Assembly (NCBI RefSeq): GCF_019925205.1
Contig: NC_083567.1
Span: 6,324,001-6,388,000, forward strand
Length of the DNA stretch: 64,000 nucleotides
Direction: 5' to 3'
Origin: Metopolophium dirhodum
Taxonomy: Eukaryota > Arthropoda > Insecta > Hemiptera > Aphididae
Shown one piece after another: positions 11,768 to 26,756 of the stretch. Under the pieces are notes generated by a model. That model saw only the letters and a program-made list of their open reading frames with translations, searched no databases and was not told the origin of the DNA. Within the stretch, counting starts at the first letter, position 1; the number at the start of each line of letters is the position of its first letter. Position numbers and translations under genes: made by a program.

Positions 11768-14700
11768 TTCAATGGTTGCATCAGTTTTGTCGATCTCGCC
11801 TGTTGCTGGAAACCTTCACGGTCAACTACCACTCGGTCGGTACCCATCCTCGTTGTAGGTGTTGTGACCTAATCAAGGTCGTTTGCGCGACCGGTTAGAT
11901 GGTGTGCAGTGAGTTCCGCAGGGTGCCGCCGGGAGGTATACCTACCTCCGGGAAATCATTTTCTTTTCTAATCCGATCGATTTGTTGACTCGTCTCCGGT
12001 TTATAATCTCCAAAGATAACGAAAATTTCGAATATCCGTCAGTGTCTATGTTGTTAACTGATGTCATCATCAAAAATGCCAAGTATAAATGTCCTACGAC
12101 GGATCTTCTAGAGGCGAAGCAAATAAATAATGTACGTACCTTAACTCCTGAGATGTTTTGACATATTGTGTCCACGTTAAAACAGAATTTAATCGGCTGA
12201 TAACTTGTTACTCTTTTTTTCATTAGAAAGTTTATGAATTCTGAGCGTTATGCATTTTAAAAAGTGCCAGTAACTTTCGACTTTTTGTCTGCCCGTCAAA
12301 ACATTAATGGAAAGTACTTCTATTATATATTATATTTCGTTCGACTTTTTCATAAAACTCGTTCTGTTACTTGTATCCCCCTTCTCAAACGTGAATTGTA
12401 TCATTCTGTTGTGTCATTTATTATTTTATCTTGAACTTGTACTTGTCTATATTATTATATCACACTTTGGTCTTTCTTTATCGTAGCGTTTTCGGTAATT
12501 ATTGTGTTAGTATGTATATCTTGTTAGTCCTATATTGCACGCGTTGATTTTGTTAATTTAAATTTTACGATAACTGATTGCTAATTACTAATTAGCGTTT
12601 ATGACTATACGTTGTAGAAATATTCACCAATTCGAGTTTTGATATAATCAACATAATAATTGTTATTCATTTTCAATTTAAAAGTACCACTTTTTGTTCT
12701 TATCTGTTGCAAAAACTACCGTGATTTATTTTTCGTATAATAAATTATATAAGTTTTGGTATAATCTAATATACCTAATAAAATAATTATGTGTTTTTTT
12801 TAAATAATGACAGTCGTTTTTTAATTATCTCGGTTTATTCTCATAAAACACTGTAGGTACATATATATGTGGTTATAGTTGTTATTAGTGTAAAGTGTTA
12901 ACTTTAGCTTAGAAGAGTAAATTCATTATTAAATGTTGTATGCTGCTTCTATGACAACTGCTGAAAATGTAACATTAATTTTTAGTTAAAATTCAATGAA
13001 ATAAACCTTAATTTTTTGGTTTAAACATTAACAAATAAATGCAATATCTACGTGCAAAATTTAAAAAAAATTATTTAACAAAACAAATTACTTTGTTAAC
13101 AATAAAATAATATTGATATTCATTAAACATTATGTACTGCACACCATTGCTTTTGTAAATTGACAACTGCAGGTTATTAATATTTGAAATAAGATAATAT
13201 TATCTATGAGGAAAAAAATTACTTGTATTACTTAAACTTGCTTAACTTGTCTATGAAATATGCTTAAAAATATATGTGAAATAACTTGTTTTATGTATTA
13301 TTTGTGTCTAATCGAATTGCGTTTCTCAATCGTCCACATTTCTCACTCCCGTCGCACTCACTCAAATATATAAATGCATACAAATCCTTAGTTAAAATAA
13401 ATATTAAGTTTATCTCTTTTGACGAGATTGAACAATAGTTCAACATATAAATGCCGTTATATGATATGCCGCAAAATTTCGTGGGTGGAAATGAAGGTAG
13501 GATCTTGTTTAATGCGATATGCAAAACCAGACAGCATACGCCCGTCTGGTTGGTGTATTTGTATAATACACCTATAGTGACAATTCTGAAATAGCAAACG
13601 TATTCCAAACAATATTTACTTTTGTGGAAAAATAATTTTGTATATTATGCATAATATAGAACTATCACCACTGATTGTCGATAACTATCAGCTGCACTTG
13701 AATGTTTTTCTTTTCAAATAGGAATTAATGTCAATCCGTATTAATACTAAGCCGTATTCTCTAAGATTCTTCTTTATTCCTCAAAGTAGGATGTTGAAGT
13801 CCGATTCTCTAATAAGTGGGGATATAGAGGTAACTTTTAAAATATTTACTATTTTAAAACCTATAGGTACTGTATCCATAATATTAATTTATAGCGTGGC
13901 GGTATAAATTGAAAGAATATTATATTATGATTCTTTTTTCTCCACCTGCCTATAAATATTCGTATTTCGATAAAAGGCATAACTTTATAAGTGAACTGCA
14001 CTGTTGTGATTTTCTATGCTAGTTAGTATAAGGGTTGCCATAAAAACGTTTTATACTGTTACCGAAAATCGTTCGTGGCGTGTATACATTTCGTTGTCCT
14101 ATCGAAACGACTGCGGCGACAGATGATCATTACACCGAGAGTCGGATAAAACGCGATCAACAGGAAGTCTTATTATTATTATTTTAAGTATTTTCTCATC
14201 GTGCACAATTGGCATAGTCACGATGATGTCGGACCGAGAGTACCGGAAACGGCGCGGCGGCGGCTGAGTTGCCTCATCGGGGGCTTGTCCCGCTCCCGTC
14301 TCGTTGGCGTGTTTTTATCATTCATCCGTCCTGTTTGCGTGCGTGTGCGTGTGCGTGTGCGTGTGCGTGTGCGTGTGGTGCCGCCGCCGCTCTCAATGGA
14401 AACGTCTTGCCCGCCGCCCCCTCATATGGCCGTGTAAGGTTTCCGGCGCGCGCTTAATGAAAACATTATTTTATACATATATATATATCATATACCGGGT
14501 AAAACGATTCGCGTGGGACTACGGCGGGCCGGTATACAGTTTATTTTTTCTTATGATTTTTTTCCGTTCCGTTTCTGTATATAACATTCTACTATACCTA
14601 CTTACAGTCGTCGTAAAACAACATATTATGGAAAAAACGTACCTACGCGCGCACGTGTTTCGATTTTGCAAAACGATAATATCGTAAAATAAAAAAATCA

Positions 14701-17700
14701 TTGCCGCCAATATTACCTGTATATTATTTACGTAATTCGCGATTGTGGCGCCGTGTGTGGGGGCCACGTAGACCTTATATAATATATATATATATATTGG
14801 CGAGCTAATCGTCTAGGTGTATTTCTGAGTTTAGATGGTTGGCTAAGCGGATCGGAATCGTTTATAGTAGAAGGTGGATGCAGTTTTGATTATGGGGTCT
14901 ATCTGTAGATATTGGAGTGTAATATAATATTTATAAACTTAAAATAGGTAATGTTAGTCAATTGATCGTTTTAGAGTTTATTCGATTTTTGATAGCTGCT
15001 ATAATCATTTATTATTATTATTATTATTTACTCCACCCGGTCTCAGCGCTAAGATATTGTATCGATTATCCTATCGAATTTATTAACCGGTCGGGCCTAT
15101 ATTATAATTATATAGTCCGGATTCCCGGACCCAGATCAGAGGCGGCGCTTCGCCAAATCGGGCTTGTTAAGCAACACGAAAAAGAGTACGCCAAATATAG
15201 ATCATATTATATTTTATATTATAATATACGTCTTAATGTCTATTTATATGTACGCGGTGACATTAAGTAGGCGGTAGTGATGGCGGCGGCGGCGACAGTG
15301 ACTGGTTTCTCGGGAGGCTGTGTGACAAGCGTTTATTAATTACTGTTAATCAACTATTTTTTGTCGTTCGCGTTCTGTGGTGTATATTTCGCCGTTCAAT
15401 TCCAAATTGTGTTCAAATGCTTATTTTAACATATACGTTTATTTTTTGATATATAGTATGTTTCAAAAGTCCCGGTTACCCAAAATAGCTCTGTGACAAA
15501 CAAAAATATTTTAATGAGGTTTTCTCATAAGTCAACCATAAAAATAAAATTCAATTCAATTTAATTTTACTTCTCTTGTTACAATTTCAAGTAAGTAAGT
15601 AACCTAACCTCATTTGGCTATTTTATAGTATAATATACATTCTACGATATGAATGTGTCATGTGTGTGTATGTAGTAAAAATAACATGGCAGTTTTCGTT
15701 AGAAATTCGGTATTGCTGACATTGTAATACAAATATTATCATTAATTTTATTGTCCAAAGTACATATTCACCCGACTATTCGTCTGGATTTTAATGTACA
15801 TTGTTTTGGTTTGCTTGTGATTAAAAAACTTATATCCAAATATAATAATTTACTTTATCAACAAAAAATAAAACCTGGCAACATTGCAGCCGGTTGTAAT
15901 ACTACCTAAATCTTGCTGACGATTTTCGTTAATAAACCTGCAGTTTTCTATGCAATGAATAAATAAGTTCTCCTGGTGGGTCATTTACAATGTGTAAAAA
16001 TGTTATACAACGAGTCTACCTATAGAGTATAGACCATAATATACATTAAATACCCATTATCGGAACGAACGTGTATAACGTATACGTTTTTGTATCGGAG
16101 AATGTATACACATTTGACATTGCCGCCGGACATAACTCAAACGATTTGGACTATGTTTTTTTTCATGAATTGCATTTACGTCATTCACAAGACGTGCGCG
16201 CCAGACTTTGGTTAATCAATGATAAACCGGAATCGTCAATCGATCGTAGCAGTTATGTAGCTGTATAATTTTAGTCGTTTCCCACGCAAACGAGTCAGAG
16301 AAACGGAAACTGCTCAGGATAGACACGATGTTTTTATTTTATACCCCCACGCACATAAGGGTACAAGTTACGGTTTACCCGTTTTTCACGTTTTAAATTT
16401 AATATCGTTATTTTGAATGATATATACAACCATACAGGGTTCATTTAAGTGAGTTATTTTTTCCAACGGGCGAAAAGATCCAATTGAATAGCCGGAAAGA
16501 GCGCATGTTTTGTTTCACAACCAAACTGCCGGTATCCGGCCCGTGCGCATGCGTATGTGTATATCCTGCCGTGTGTTTTTAAACTAAACCGGATGTACGT
16601 TTCCGGCATTTAGGATCCGTTGCGCGCTTCCTTTTCAGCGGGAGGCCTTGGCGTGCAAAAACCAGTACCCCGGACACGCCTAGTCCGAAAATAAGTCGCC
16701 GGTTTCCGTTTCTACTACTGCTGGGAATTTGAAAAACATACAACCTATTTTAAAAACATACGACTCTGGTGCGGATTTCTCGCACTCTGTGTTCTATGAA
16801 GGATTTCCGGTGGCGCGTCTATAAACACCCATTTTATATTTAGACACTTTGAATTATTTACCATTTGCAGCGTTCAAAATATGTATATGACAATATGTTA
16901 GGAATGTTTTCTTTTAATTTGTGTTGCTGTCATGTGGCCTACTAGGTACTAAGCAATTGGCACTATGCAAATCATTTACTTGTTTATGTTATTGTTGAGA
17001 CACCCCACTATACCAGCGAACATCGCTTTACTTGTTTGTTTAATATATAATATATCAGATTTAAATGTATGTCTTTGATTAGAATTTTCTAATGTACAAC
17101 AAAACATTTATTTAGAATGCAATTAACTTTGATTATTCTGTTTAATTACTTAGATGTATTATTGTGTAATAATCATAACTGTTCTACTTAAAGCAGTAAT
17201 ATTACATTTAATACGTCAAAAAATGACCTATGGTTTATCTTATTATATAGTTTAAACTTTAAACTCCGCGTCACGAACCACCAGGCTAGATAATATGCCT
17301 TTTATTTTATAAAAATGTTTAAATTATTGAGTATTTATACGAATCCAATCAGTATGTTTGTGGTTGATGACTACATTTTTAGTGTTGTAATAATATTGTT
17401 AGAGTATTATTAGCATTTTTTTTAAGTAAAATACATTTTTGTGTAATATTAAACGAATAATATAACTAATAAAATAACCACCTAATAATACCGTCCAAGT
17501 ATTTATATAATTCTGGAAGTAGATATTATTTTATTTTATATAAATCTATAAGAATAATGTTTTTGGATTAGATGCTGTTGGTTTCGTATTAATTTTACAT
17601 TTTATTCAAGATAATATTATTCTTAATTATATTTGACCACTTGTGTTGGGCAACTGGCATTCAATAATAGTAGTTAAATATTTTAAATGAGATTATTTCG

Positions 17701-20700
17701 AACAACAACAAGAGTAATGAACCTGCAGGTTTTTGAGGTGAACGAATATTGAAACATTTTCATAAATAATAATTAATGGTATCACATTATAGCCGGCGAA
17801 TAGAAATCAGTGCTATAGCGGCGTCAATCGGCGTTGACCGCAGTCAATATAGAATCTGTTAATAATATCATCAATTAAAGTGTATAGTAAAGAACACTTC
17901 GTTTTGATCATTTGTGGGCTAACAACAAACCCTGCCAGGACGTGATGTATTTCCCGAGCAGTGTGCAGTGCGTCTGTGTTCATAGTAAGTTAATAATACG
18001 TTCGGAGTTGACCTATATATTTGTATGGGCCTCGGCCGGGGGATCGATATAATCGGGCCTGTGAAAACGCGTGGGTCGTTGCTGGTACGGTGGCGGTGGG
18101 GTTATTTTATAAAAAAAAGGTCTTTATGTAATGTAGAACGTGTTACGTGATCACGCGCCTTGCCACAGTCAGGTTTTCATATTCATTGAAGCGCACCTCG
18201 TGCTAACCCGTGCCCCGTGGTAACCCGACGGCTGAAAATACCACGTGCGGTGCGTCGACCAGCACTGCCCGATTCCTTCCCTGTCCCGTGTGCGTTATTG
18301 TTTACTGTTATTTTTTTTTTTTTATAAAGAAAATATTTTTCTATTGAGATTATTTTTATCAACCACAACGATGGTGCCACTGTGGGCGATTTTGAAGTTT
18401 GAAAAAATACAATTAAAACCGGTTGACGCCAGCCGTTTATCGAACATTTTGTCCGAGTAGGCGTTCCCGGGGGTTGTTAGTTGTGTTACTGTACGTGGGT
18501 CGCCATTGCGTTTCATCTTGACCCATTTTTATGTATGATTACGCGTGCAAAACCTCGACGAGCACCGGACACGTTTGTTTGTTTTACGCGAGAATTATTT
18601 TATTTTTGTTCGTGGTTTTTCGTATTATTACTATAACCCGCTCAAGGGGAGAAGAGTGTTCTTGAGTATATCAAGTTGAATAACGCGTACACGACGATAA
18701 TAATAACTATATAAAAAAAAAATAGATGGGTTTGTTATTTTTTTCCCGTCTGGGGATTAACGCGACCGGACTCGACAAACACTCGGTATATAATATAATA
18801 TTATATGTCCTGAGAATAAGAGTGTAGGGCGTTGGTGGTGACAGGGTACGCCGTCGTGCGTTCGTTAATAAATCATCCGGTTTTATTGGCAGCCGGTTTC
18901 CGGTGGGCCAATTTTGATTTCCGGTCGGGTATCCGCCTGAGCTGTGCGTACTATACGTCTATATTATATATTGTATACTTGAGCCGGTCGGTGCTGGCCG
19001 ATCGATGCGTCGTTGTTGCAGCCGCCGCCCGGTCCAGATGACGACGACGGGGACCCTTTGTGAGAAGCGCCAATGTTATTTACCACGAGGCGATCAGGCG
19101 CGGTGAAGGCGGCGCCCACTCATCGCGAACCCACACACACACACACTGTTACAGGGAATGTTTTCTTTACTTTGACAAAATGAAAAAAAACGAGCGCACG
19201 CGTGGGTGGTGGAAAATTTGATATGAAACTTACACACGATTAAAATAATTTTCGTAAACCCTATTGGACATTTTTTTAATTTTCTTTGAGATAAAATATA
19301 TTATATAATATATTTGCGAGTTTGTATACTACATAATATAATATCATTGGTCGTGGTTTTTTTTCGTTCGAAAATTGTTGACGAATCCCTTTCATTTTAT
19401 TTTCATCAATAATATAGATAAAACCGTTTTCGTCGTAGGTACTCCCCCGTTCATCTACGATTATTAATGAAATTGCTAAATATTTAGGTAGAACGCGTAA
19501 TTATAACGGTTATAGCTGGTACATAGTTATTTTGATGTATATACTCTTTTTTTTGTTGTAATTACTAGGTATTTTAAACTTCACATGTCTTGTAATATCA
19601 ATAATAATCGAAATTTAACTCTATATACATTTAAATAGCATATCGTCACTTTCATTATGTTTTTGAATTTAAAGTTAGAATATTGTCGGCCTGATTTGTG
19701 TTACGAACGGATTTCTATGAATAGGCCTGAAGCGTCAGGATGTTGTTACCATATGTTAGTGTATGTTGAAAGACACACCTCGGCCCTCAGGGTTAGGGTA
19801 TATTATAAATTACCACTTATATACTTATTAACAATGAACTAAACATCTAAATAAATATCATCCATATGTTACGACTTACATGTTGTATAGTATGTATTAT
19901 AATGCAAGCAAAATAGTTGACGACGTTAAGAATTCAACCATTATGTATTTATGTACAATATACATATATATTAGTCACGTATATAAATAATGATGATTTG
20001 TATCAAACACTTCAATGAATCCATAAACAACGAGTTTTGGACACAGCTTGTTACCAGAGGATTTTATGTGAAGTAATAAATTAAAACATTGAAGCCTTGC
20101 CATGTGAATAATGCACTGATGCACTGAAATCATTGAAAAGGCATGACGAAATTCTAAAATAGGTTTTTCATGAAAACTAACCATTTTATAGCAAAGGTAT
20201 GTTAAATGTTCGATTATGGTGTATTCGGATATAACAAACCAGCAGAAAAATAATAACTACATATTTATTATTAAGATTATAGGTATGTCAATTTGTATAA
20301 ATTTAATTTTAACATGGAAACTATTTTTGGCATTATATTACGAAAATCCTTAAATCATTATAAAAACTATTCCTACACTCGTTTAATTAGTATATCTATT
20401 AATTAGTTTTTTTTAATTGTATATAAGTAATGCACTTTGGGTCAGTTGACGAACTGTACCAAATTAAACGTCGATATCTACCCCCTTCCCTTAAACAAAC
20501 ACTTTCCAATTAATTCATCAGTCAAGGCTCATCACCTATTATACTTAATAAATGATTATCTTTTAATGGTCATTATTCATTAACCCATAACTTTATTTCC
20601 ACACGACCACCACACTCCTTAGCACCACAATATAGAATTTCAATCGATGCTCAAAAACCCTCCGCTCAAAAAGACGAAAATGTATCGCGTTAAAATATCA

Positions 20701-23700
20701 TGAACCGTGGTGATAGACATTAGTAATGAATACAATGTTAAGGGTTTGACTTTCGGAACCTACTCATAAAAAATTTATTTATAGCAGTAGTCAGTAAGTA
20801 TTAAGTAATAACTACTGTTAGTTATTACTTAGTAGACGTGGTAATAGAAAACTCGTTAGCTCCGGAAACGGAACGGTAGTTTCGGACTTGGGTTAATCGT
20901 ATATAGACGTACACGTGTGAAAATAATTTCTTAAGATATATACGTATGCACTCACTAAGCAGGGTAAGCAAACTCGAAAAAATAATTCTTATATTTATTT
21001 ATAATATATTTAGCCGTAGACGTTGATTATATTTCAAATAGTTGCGCGCTTTCCGCTCCTCTAATCCTATGTGCAGATACTTGATTTGTCACCAGATCTG
21101 CTGTTTCCTTATAAAATTATTGTAATCAATCATGCAATAACGATGGTGTTAATATTTTTTTTCAGAGAGTTTCCACGCGTTCCAACAATCGTGTCCAGAA
21201 TGGTGTGAATCGTTTTTGGAACGTTGCGCCCGTGCCAACGACGACATGACCGGTTACATTGGTGACACGGACACCCTGATGGGATTGCGGTCGCTGCACA
21301 TCACCCCATCACTTGTGCCTCACACCCGGAACTCACGCCGCCAGCACCAGTTACTGTCCGTCCTCAGCACATCACCCGAGAGCTCCGGTGGTTCGGACAT
21401 CGACAGCCTGTCTGATGTGGACAGCTCCAGTTCGATACTTGGCTACGACGAGGACCGTGATTTTCCCGTGGAGATCCTACCCGACCTGTTCCTCGGTAAC
21501 GCGACCAATTCGGAAGACTTGGAATGGCTCAAGAAACACCGGATAGAGGTAATTTCATAATATGTCCCATAGACCTAAACAATTTTTTGCAAGCTTGTTC
21601 AGTAAGGCAGCATTTTAGCCCGTTAATCTTTTTAAAGTGTGGTTACTTGCAGCGTTTGGACGGGCCTGTAGTCGACGTCTATATGTCGAGCTCTTCCACT
21701 GTTTAACTCTGTAGGGAGGCCGTAAAAAATTATGATTAAATATAGGTAACCTAACCTAAATATAACTACCTATATAATATTATATTTTATTACCTATTTT
21801 ATATCATATTATAGAATATATACCTATATATTATTAAAAAATTCGTATTTATACTTTAATAATACATATTTTAATATTGCTACAAGTCAAATCAAATTAA
21901 ATAACAGGTATAAAAGCAACTATATGGTTGACATTTAGAATTTGGTTGGAATTTTATGGAAAAAAACATTAATTAGTACGAAAATACTTGTTTTAATATA
22001 ATATTTGCCCATAAATAATAATATTAATTATATAGGTAGGAGTTATCATAAACCATATACATAATATAATTAATATTATATTCTAGGAAATGTAATAAAT
22101 TATAATAGAATAATAACAATAATAATATGTGTATTTTATAACATATTATGTTTTTGCATACCTAGGTATTGTTGTCTAGTGTACATGTAGTACTTCATAT
22201 GATTTCATACTTATGTAATTAGCTGTATGTTTGGTGAAATAATAAATGGTTTCTAAACGGCTCTAAAAATAATTTTTAACTGATAGTAAACTCATACAAA
22301 AAGCTAGAAAATAAACCAGCAAATTAGATAAAAATGTAAAAAATTCTAAACGGGCTGTCTAATTGCAAAGGGCCGAAGTGCCGAATTATAAAATAGTATA
22401 ACAAACTATATAACTAATTATAACTAACTAGCGCTTAAGGCGACGTTACAGTGACATTTGTCGTCTCCGTCTTAAAGCGCGTAACATAGCAACTTTTACG
22501 CTCAGCAGAACACATTTATCTCCGTTACTTTAAAAAGCGAATTGAGTTCTTATAAAATTTAACTGCAAGATTATTATCTAGACATTAACTTAGACTTTTT
22601 ATTATATTTTAATTTTAAAGCGAGTTATGTGTATTTTATAATTGTAAACTGTTTGTACATCTTAAAATACTCATAACTCGCTTTAAAATTAAAATATAAT
22701 AAAAATCCTATGTCTTTCTCTAGATAATAATCTTACCTTTAAATTGTGTAAGAGGTAAATTTGCTTTACTTTTTAAATTAACGGAGATAAAAGTGTTCTG
22801 CTGAGCGTAAAATTCGCTATGTTACGCACTTGTAAGACGAAGACAACAAATGTCACTGTAATGTCCCCACGTCCCCTTAACCTTAAATCTTAATATAATA
22901 TTAATATTGTATATTCCACAATTAATAATTGGTTTGCTCGTTTGATTTTTTTTTAGTATATTTTGAACGTTACATCGGACTTGCCTAACACTTTCGAGGA
23001 ACAAGGACATATCAAGTACATGCAGATACCCATTTCCGATCATATGGGACAAAACCTTGCCAGCTTTTTCCCTCAAGCAATAGAATTTATCGGTGAGTTT
23101 ATACGGTAAATTTTTCTATCACTTCAATTTACGATTGGGTCCCAACTCCCAAGTTTATTCCCTACCTTGGGCGTGTCATCTGTGGTGACGGGTTACATAT
23201 TACAGGTTACGTATTACGTATTTTTATGATAGATGTATTATCGTGCCGCAGGTGTTTGTCAGTGTTTCGCCGAAATATTAAACGCAATAAACGTCGCTAC
23301 TGTGGGCGAGGAAGTAGTGGGTTTTCGCACATGTCCATGATTTTATCCCGTCGCACTATTCTGCCGGTCAGTTTCGAAATTGAATTGCAAAAAAAATGTA
23401 CAATATGTATGTTGGCGGCGGTAGTAATGAGTGTTGAGAAAACTCAACTTTGCGTAGCGTTTTCTTGTTGTTTACTTGTTTCCTACTAATCGTACGTGTT
23501 AATGGTTCTCAAGACAGGTTCTAATTTTATCTGGCGTACGACTCTATTCATTTTATATCAGCTATTCACTGTTTATTGTAAATTGAACATTTCCTTTTTA
23601 AATTTAGATCTCTAAGTGGTGTGACATATTTATATTGCAATTTCCATGTCACTGTATACCTTAAATGACGATGAAGTGATGCATGATGTATTGTTTATTC

Positions 23701-26700
23701 TTTTCTACCGTGTGAGTTTGAAATATCACCGATTGCGCATGCACGTTAAATATCAAAACTTTGGATGTTGACATTTCCAAGGCACACATCGTATAGAAAT
23801 ATTTTTTTATGTAATTCAATAAACATAATAAAAGATTCAGTGAGATCGGTATGTGATTATAGTTTTAATACTTTATTTCCTATAGGTACGGTGATTAATT
23901 ATATATATTATACTATACTCAAATCGTATACAACAAATCCGTAATATGTCTATGAACATAGAATTTTTTCTCAAATGCTTAATATTCTCGAGTGACGTGT
24001 TTGTATTTATTAGTTATTGTCATTTTTTGAAATATCATTTTTGGTCATATAGGTTATACGGTCTTAAGTCATAACAGTTTATGACATGATTAGTAGCCGC
24101 GAGTACATAATATTATATTTGAAATATTTTCTTAAATAGATTATGGTGGATCGATATTGGCGAACGGACTGTGGACAAGAAACACGTGTTCCAGGAGTTC
24201 TTGGCGACCGTGCATTTTTTTAACGCCTTAAATAACCCCGAAAAGAATTTTAATTAAATGTCCGTCCGCCGCTGTACGATGCGTTAAAATTACGTTTATT
24301 TTTTCCCCGTCGTACACCTATAATTAAACGCGTATTTGAAGTATATATTAAAAAAAAAACGTCTAGCGTGTGATTTCTTGGCAGTGTGATATTATTTTCA
24401 TGAAATTTCTAACTCTGTACACATATTTAGTGGTGGTGTCGTATTGTAGAAAACATATATACTCTATATTACTCGTGGTGCGTGAGTATATTCTTGTGCG
24501 CACGCGCTGGTTGATTCCGTGAATGAAGACGCCCACGCAGTCTGCCGACGTATATTATGTCGGAATGAAAATGCTCCCACGCGCGCCGGATCCACGTTAT
24601 AACACGCGCACGGAATCGAAACACGGAGTGAAACTGTTTGGTGGTGGAGTGGGGGTGAGGAGGTTGGCGTCCCCATCAACAAGTTACGGAATATCGGGAG
24701 CCGGGAGGGGTAGCCGTGTAGGAGTAGGAGTAGTAGGAGAGTAATGTTTTTAAATGGTGAGGGGGTAGAGAGACATTTTATCAATGAACTGAACCTTTGA
24801 ATGAGAGTGGGCCGTCGCATTGGTCGTTGCGCGCGTGCGCTCTCGCACCATGTCACGATCAATATCCGGGTCAAAGCAGTGTATATGATGGTATTGTCTG
24901 TAAGGGAGGGCCGCCGACAGTGCACTGCCACTACACCCCCGGCAATGATGATAACACACAGTACGCACCACCCTCTCGGTCCAGAGACGAAATATCTCGC
25001 CGTACCCTCGACCCTTGCGCGAGAATATCGGTCACTATTCGTTGACCCGGCTAAGTTTCGCAACTTATCAGATCGTTCGTTGCCGGGAATGACGAAGGTT
25101 AGCTAAAGAATATTGGTTATTTAAGATTCGATTTTGTGTACACCATTTCAACTACAGTATTACATTAATGTAAGAATGTTAGATCGATACAGTTTGGGGT
25201 AATGGGGCTAAACGAATGTAATAAAAATACAAAAAGTAGAGCCTCCGCTCCTATACAGGAACATCATAATATGACGTGATCAAGTTTCGCAGAGGGCTTT
25301 TCCATCAACCCACACCTTCATAATCGATCCGACACAGATCTATACTTGCTGTTTGATACGAAATAATTTACTATATCGTTGCGATGTTATCGAATTTATT
25401 AATTCCGAATTAAATTAGAAATGGTTTATAATAAATTGCAAAAATAGTAAATTTAACTCTGCAGTCGAATTTTTGGCGTCGTTTGCAACGATTTTAATCC
25501 ACGCCGTACGTGTACACAACGCGACTACCGACTAGTTTCTGTCGTTTCTGACTCACTGGATTAGTTCCGGCCGCGGCGTGACATATCCGATGACTATAAT
25601 ACGCACCGGTCACCGGGGAAGGAATGCGATTATTTCCGTAGTTGACTACACTATTAATTTGGGAAAGATGCAATTTTTAAAGTTTTTGATGTTTACGTAT
25701 TTTTGTTGTTCTCAAAAAATAACTAACGGGTTATTATTTTTATGATTTAATATATTGTGTGGGTGTGGTTGTTGACGAATCATAACACGATAATATCCAA
25801 TATATTATTATATAATCGTATGTGGTGGGTCGTGGGTAGGCAATTAACGGCGCGAGCAGTGGCTGTTTATTTGCGTCACTGGATGCGAGTAAGTAAAAAC
25901 TTCCAATTTAAATCAAATTTCGAAATATATAATATGACGACGAAGACGATGGTGATGAATTGATGAGACAAAATCATACATAAATAGAATATAAATACAA
26001 TGGGAAGCAGTCTGTTTCAGCAACGTTGAGTTGGACGGATTTTAAATGAAAAAAAAACAGTAGCGTAACAGTATATTTTGTCCACAACTTTCTCAGTGTT
26101 GTGGCGCTTTGATCGAGCTAATTCTCACCGTTTCTCTAACCGTTGGCCTTCTCATCGAATAAATATTTTCGACAAACTAAACAGACACCACTTACACTGC
26201 TCTCTCCTGTCGTCGTCGGACGTCGGCGCGCTCAGAACTTTAAATGGTTCCTCGGATTTATCTTAAAAAATATAACTGTATTATTATTAAACTTTTAACG
26301 ATGTGAGTCCCCTACTTAATCTATAATTTGAGCGCAATGGTGAATGAAATATGCATGTGTGTTGCCGAGCCTCGAGGCGGTTGGGATTAATTTTTAAGGG
26401 CCATTGAGGCAGTATACATTGTATACATTTTCCGGTATAAATCGTCGTTGTGTGTTTTTTATTCATATTATTATTTATACGATATACACCTAATAATATT
26501 GTATACATTATACAATATACTATATGTCTATAAACATACATCTTACATACGATACGGGTTTGATTTTTTAATGATATTACTTATTTCGTAATATTTTTCC
26601 TCGGTTACAAACAATAATATTAATAATAATAATGATATACGACGGAAATGGATTTAAAAATTTACACAATAGCACTGCAGTCGGTCGTGTCCATACACAA

Positions 26701-26725
26701 TGGCCGCAACGTACGTAATATATAA

Positions 26726-26756
<31 letters not shown>

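Larger units (their letters stand above)
8693..21165 (+). other. Mkp3 intron 1 (12.5 kb)
   Basis: A long AT-rich intron, GTAAGA...TTTTTTTTCAG. It contains several GC/CpG-rich patches (about 11200-11950, 14080-14480, 15000-15330, 16440-16830, 17930-19150) that may be enhancers, alternative 5' exons or promoters. It also holds microsatellites and no coding exon that I can support. The 60-130-codon ORFs within the patches lack family features. Confidence 0.6.

Noticed and set aside
14201..14687. Overlapping plus-strand ORFs with RVRVRV, ACACAC and CVCVCV repeats
   Set aside because: All three frames of one GTGTGC microsatellite are open; this is a simple-repeat artefact.
16071..16268. 65-codon plus-strand ORF
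   Set aside because: Natural-looking start but no splice context, no domain and no neighbours; within Mkp3 intron 1.
24464..25063. 199-codon minus-strand ORF in Mkp3 intron 3
   Set aside because: It lies in a GC-rich patch with overlapping ORFs in several frames, has Arg/Ser/Thr-heavy chance composition with a poly-Leu run, no domain, and no splice partner.
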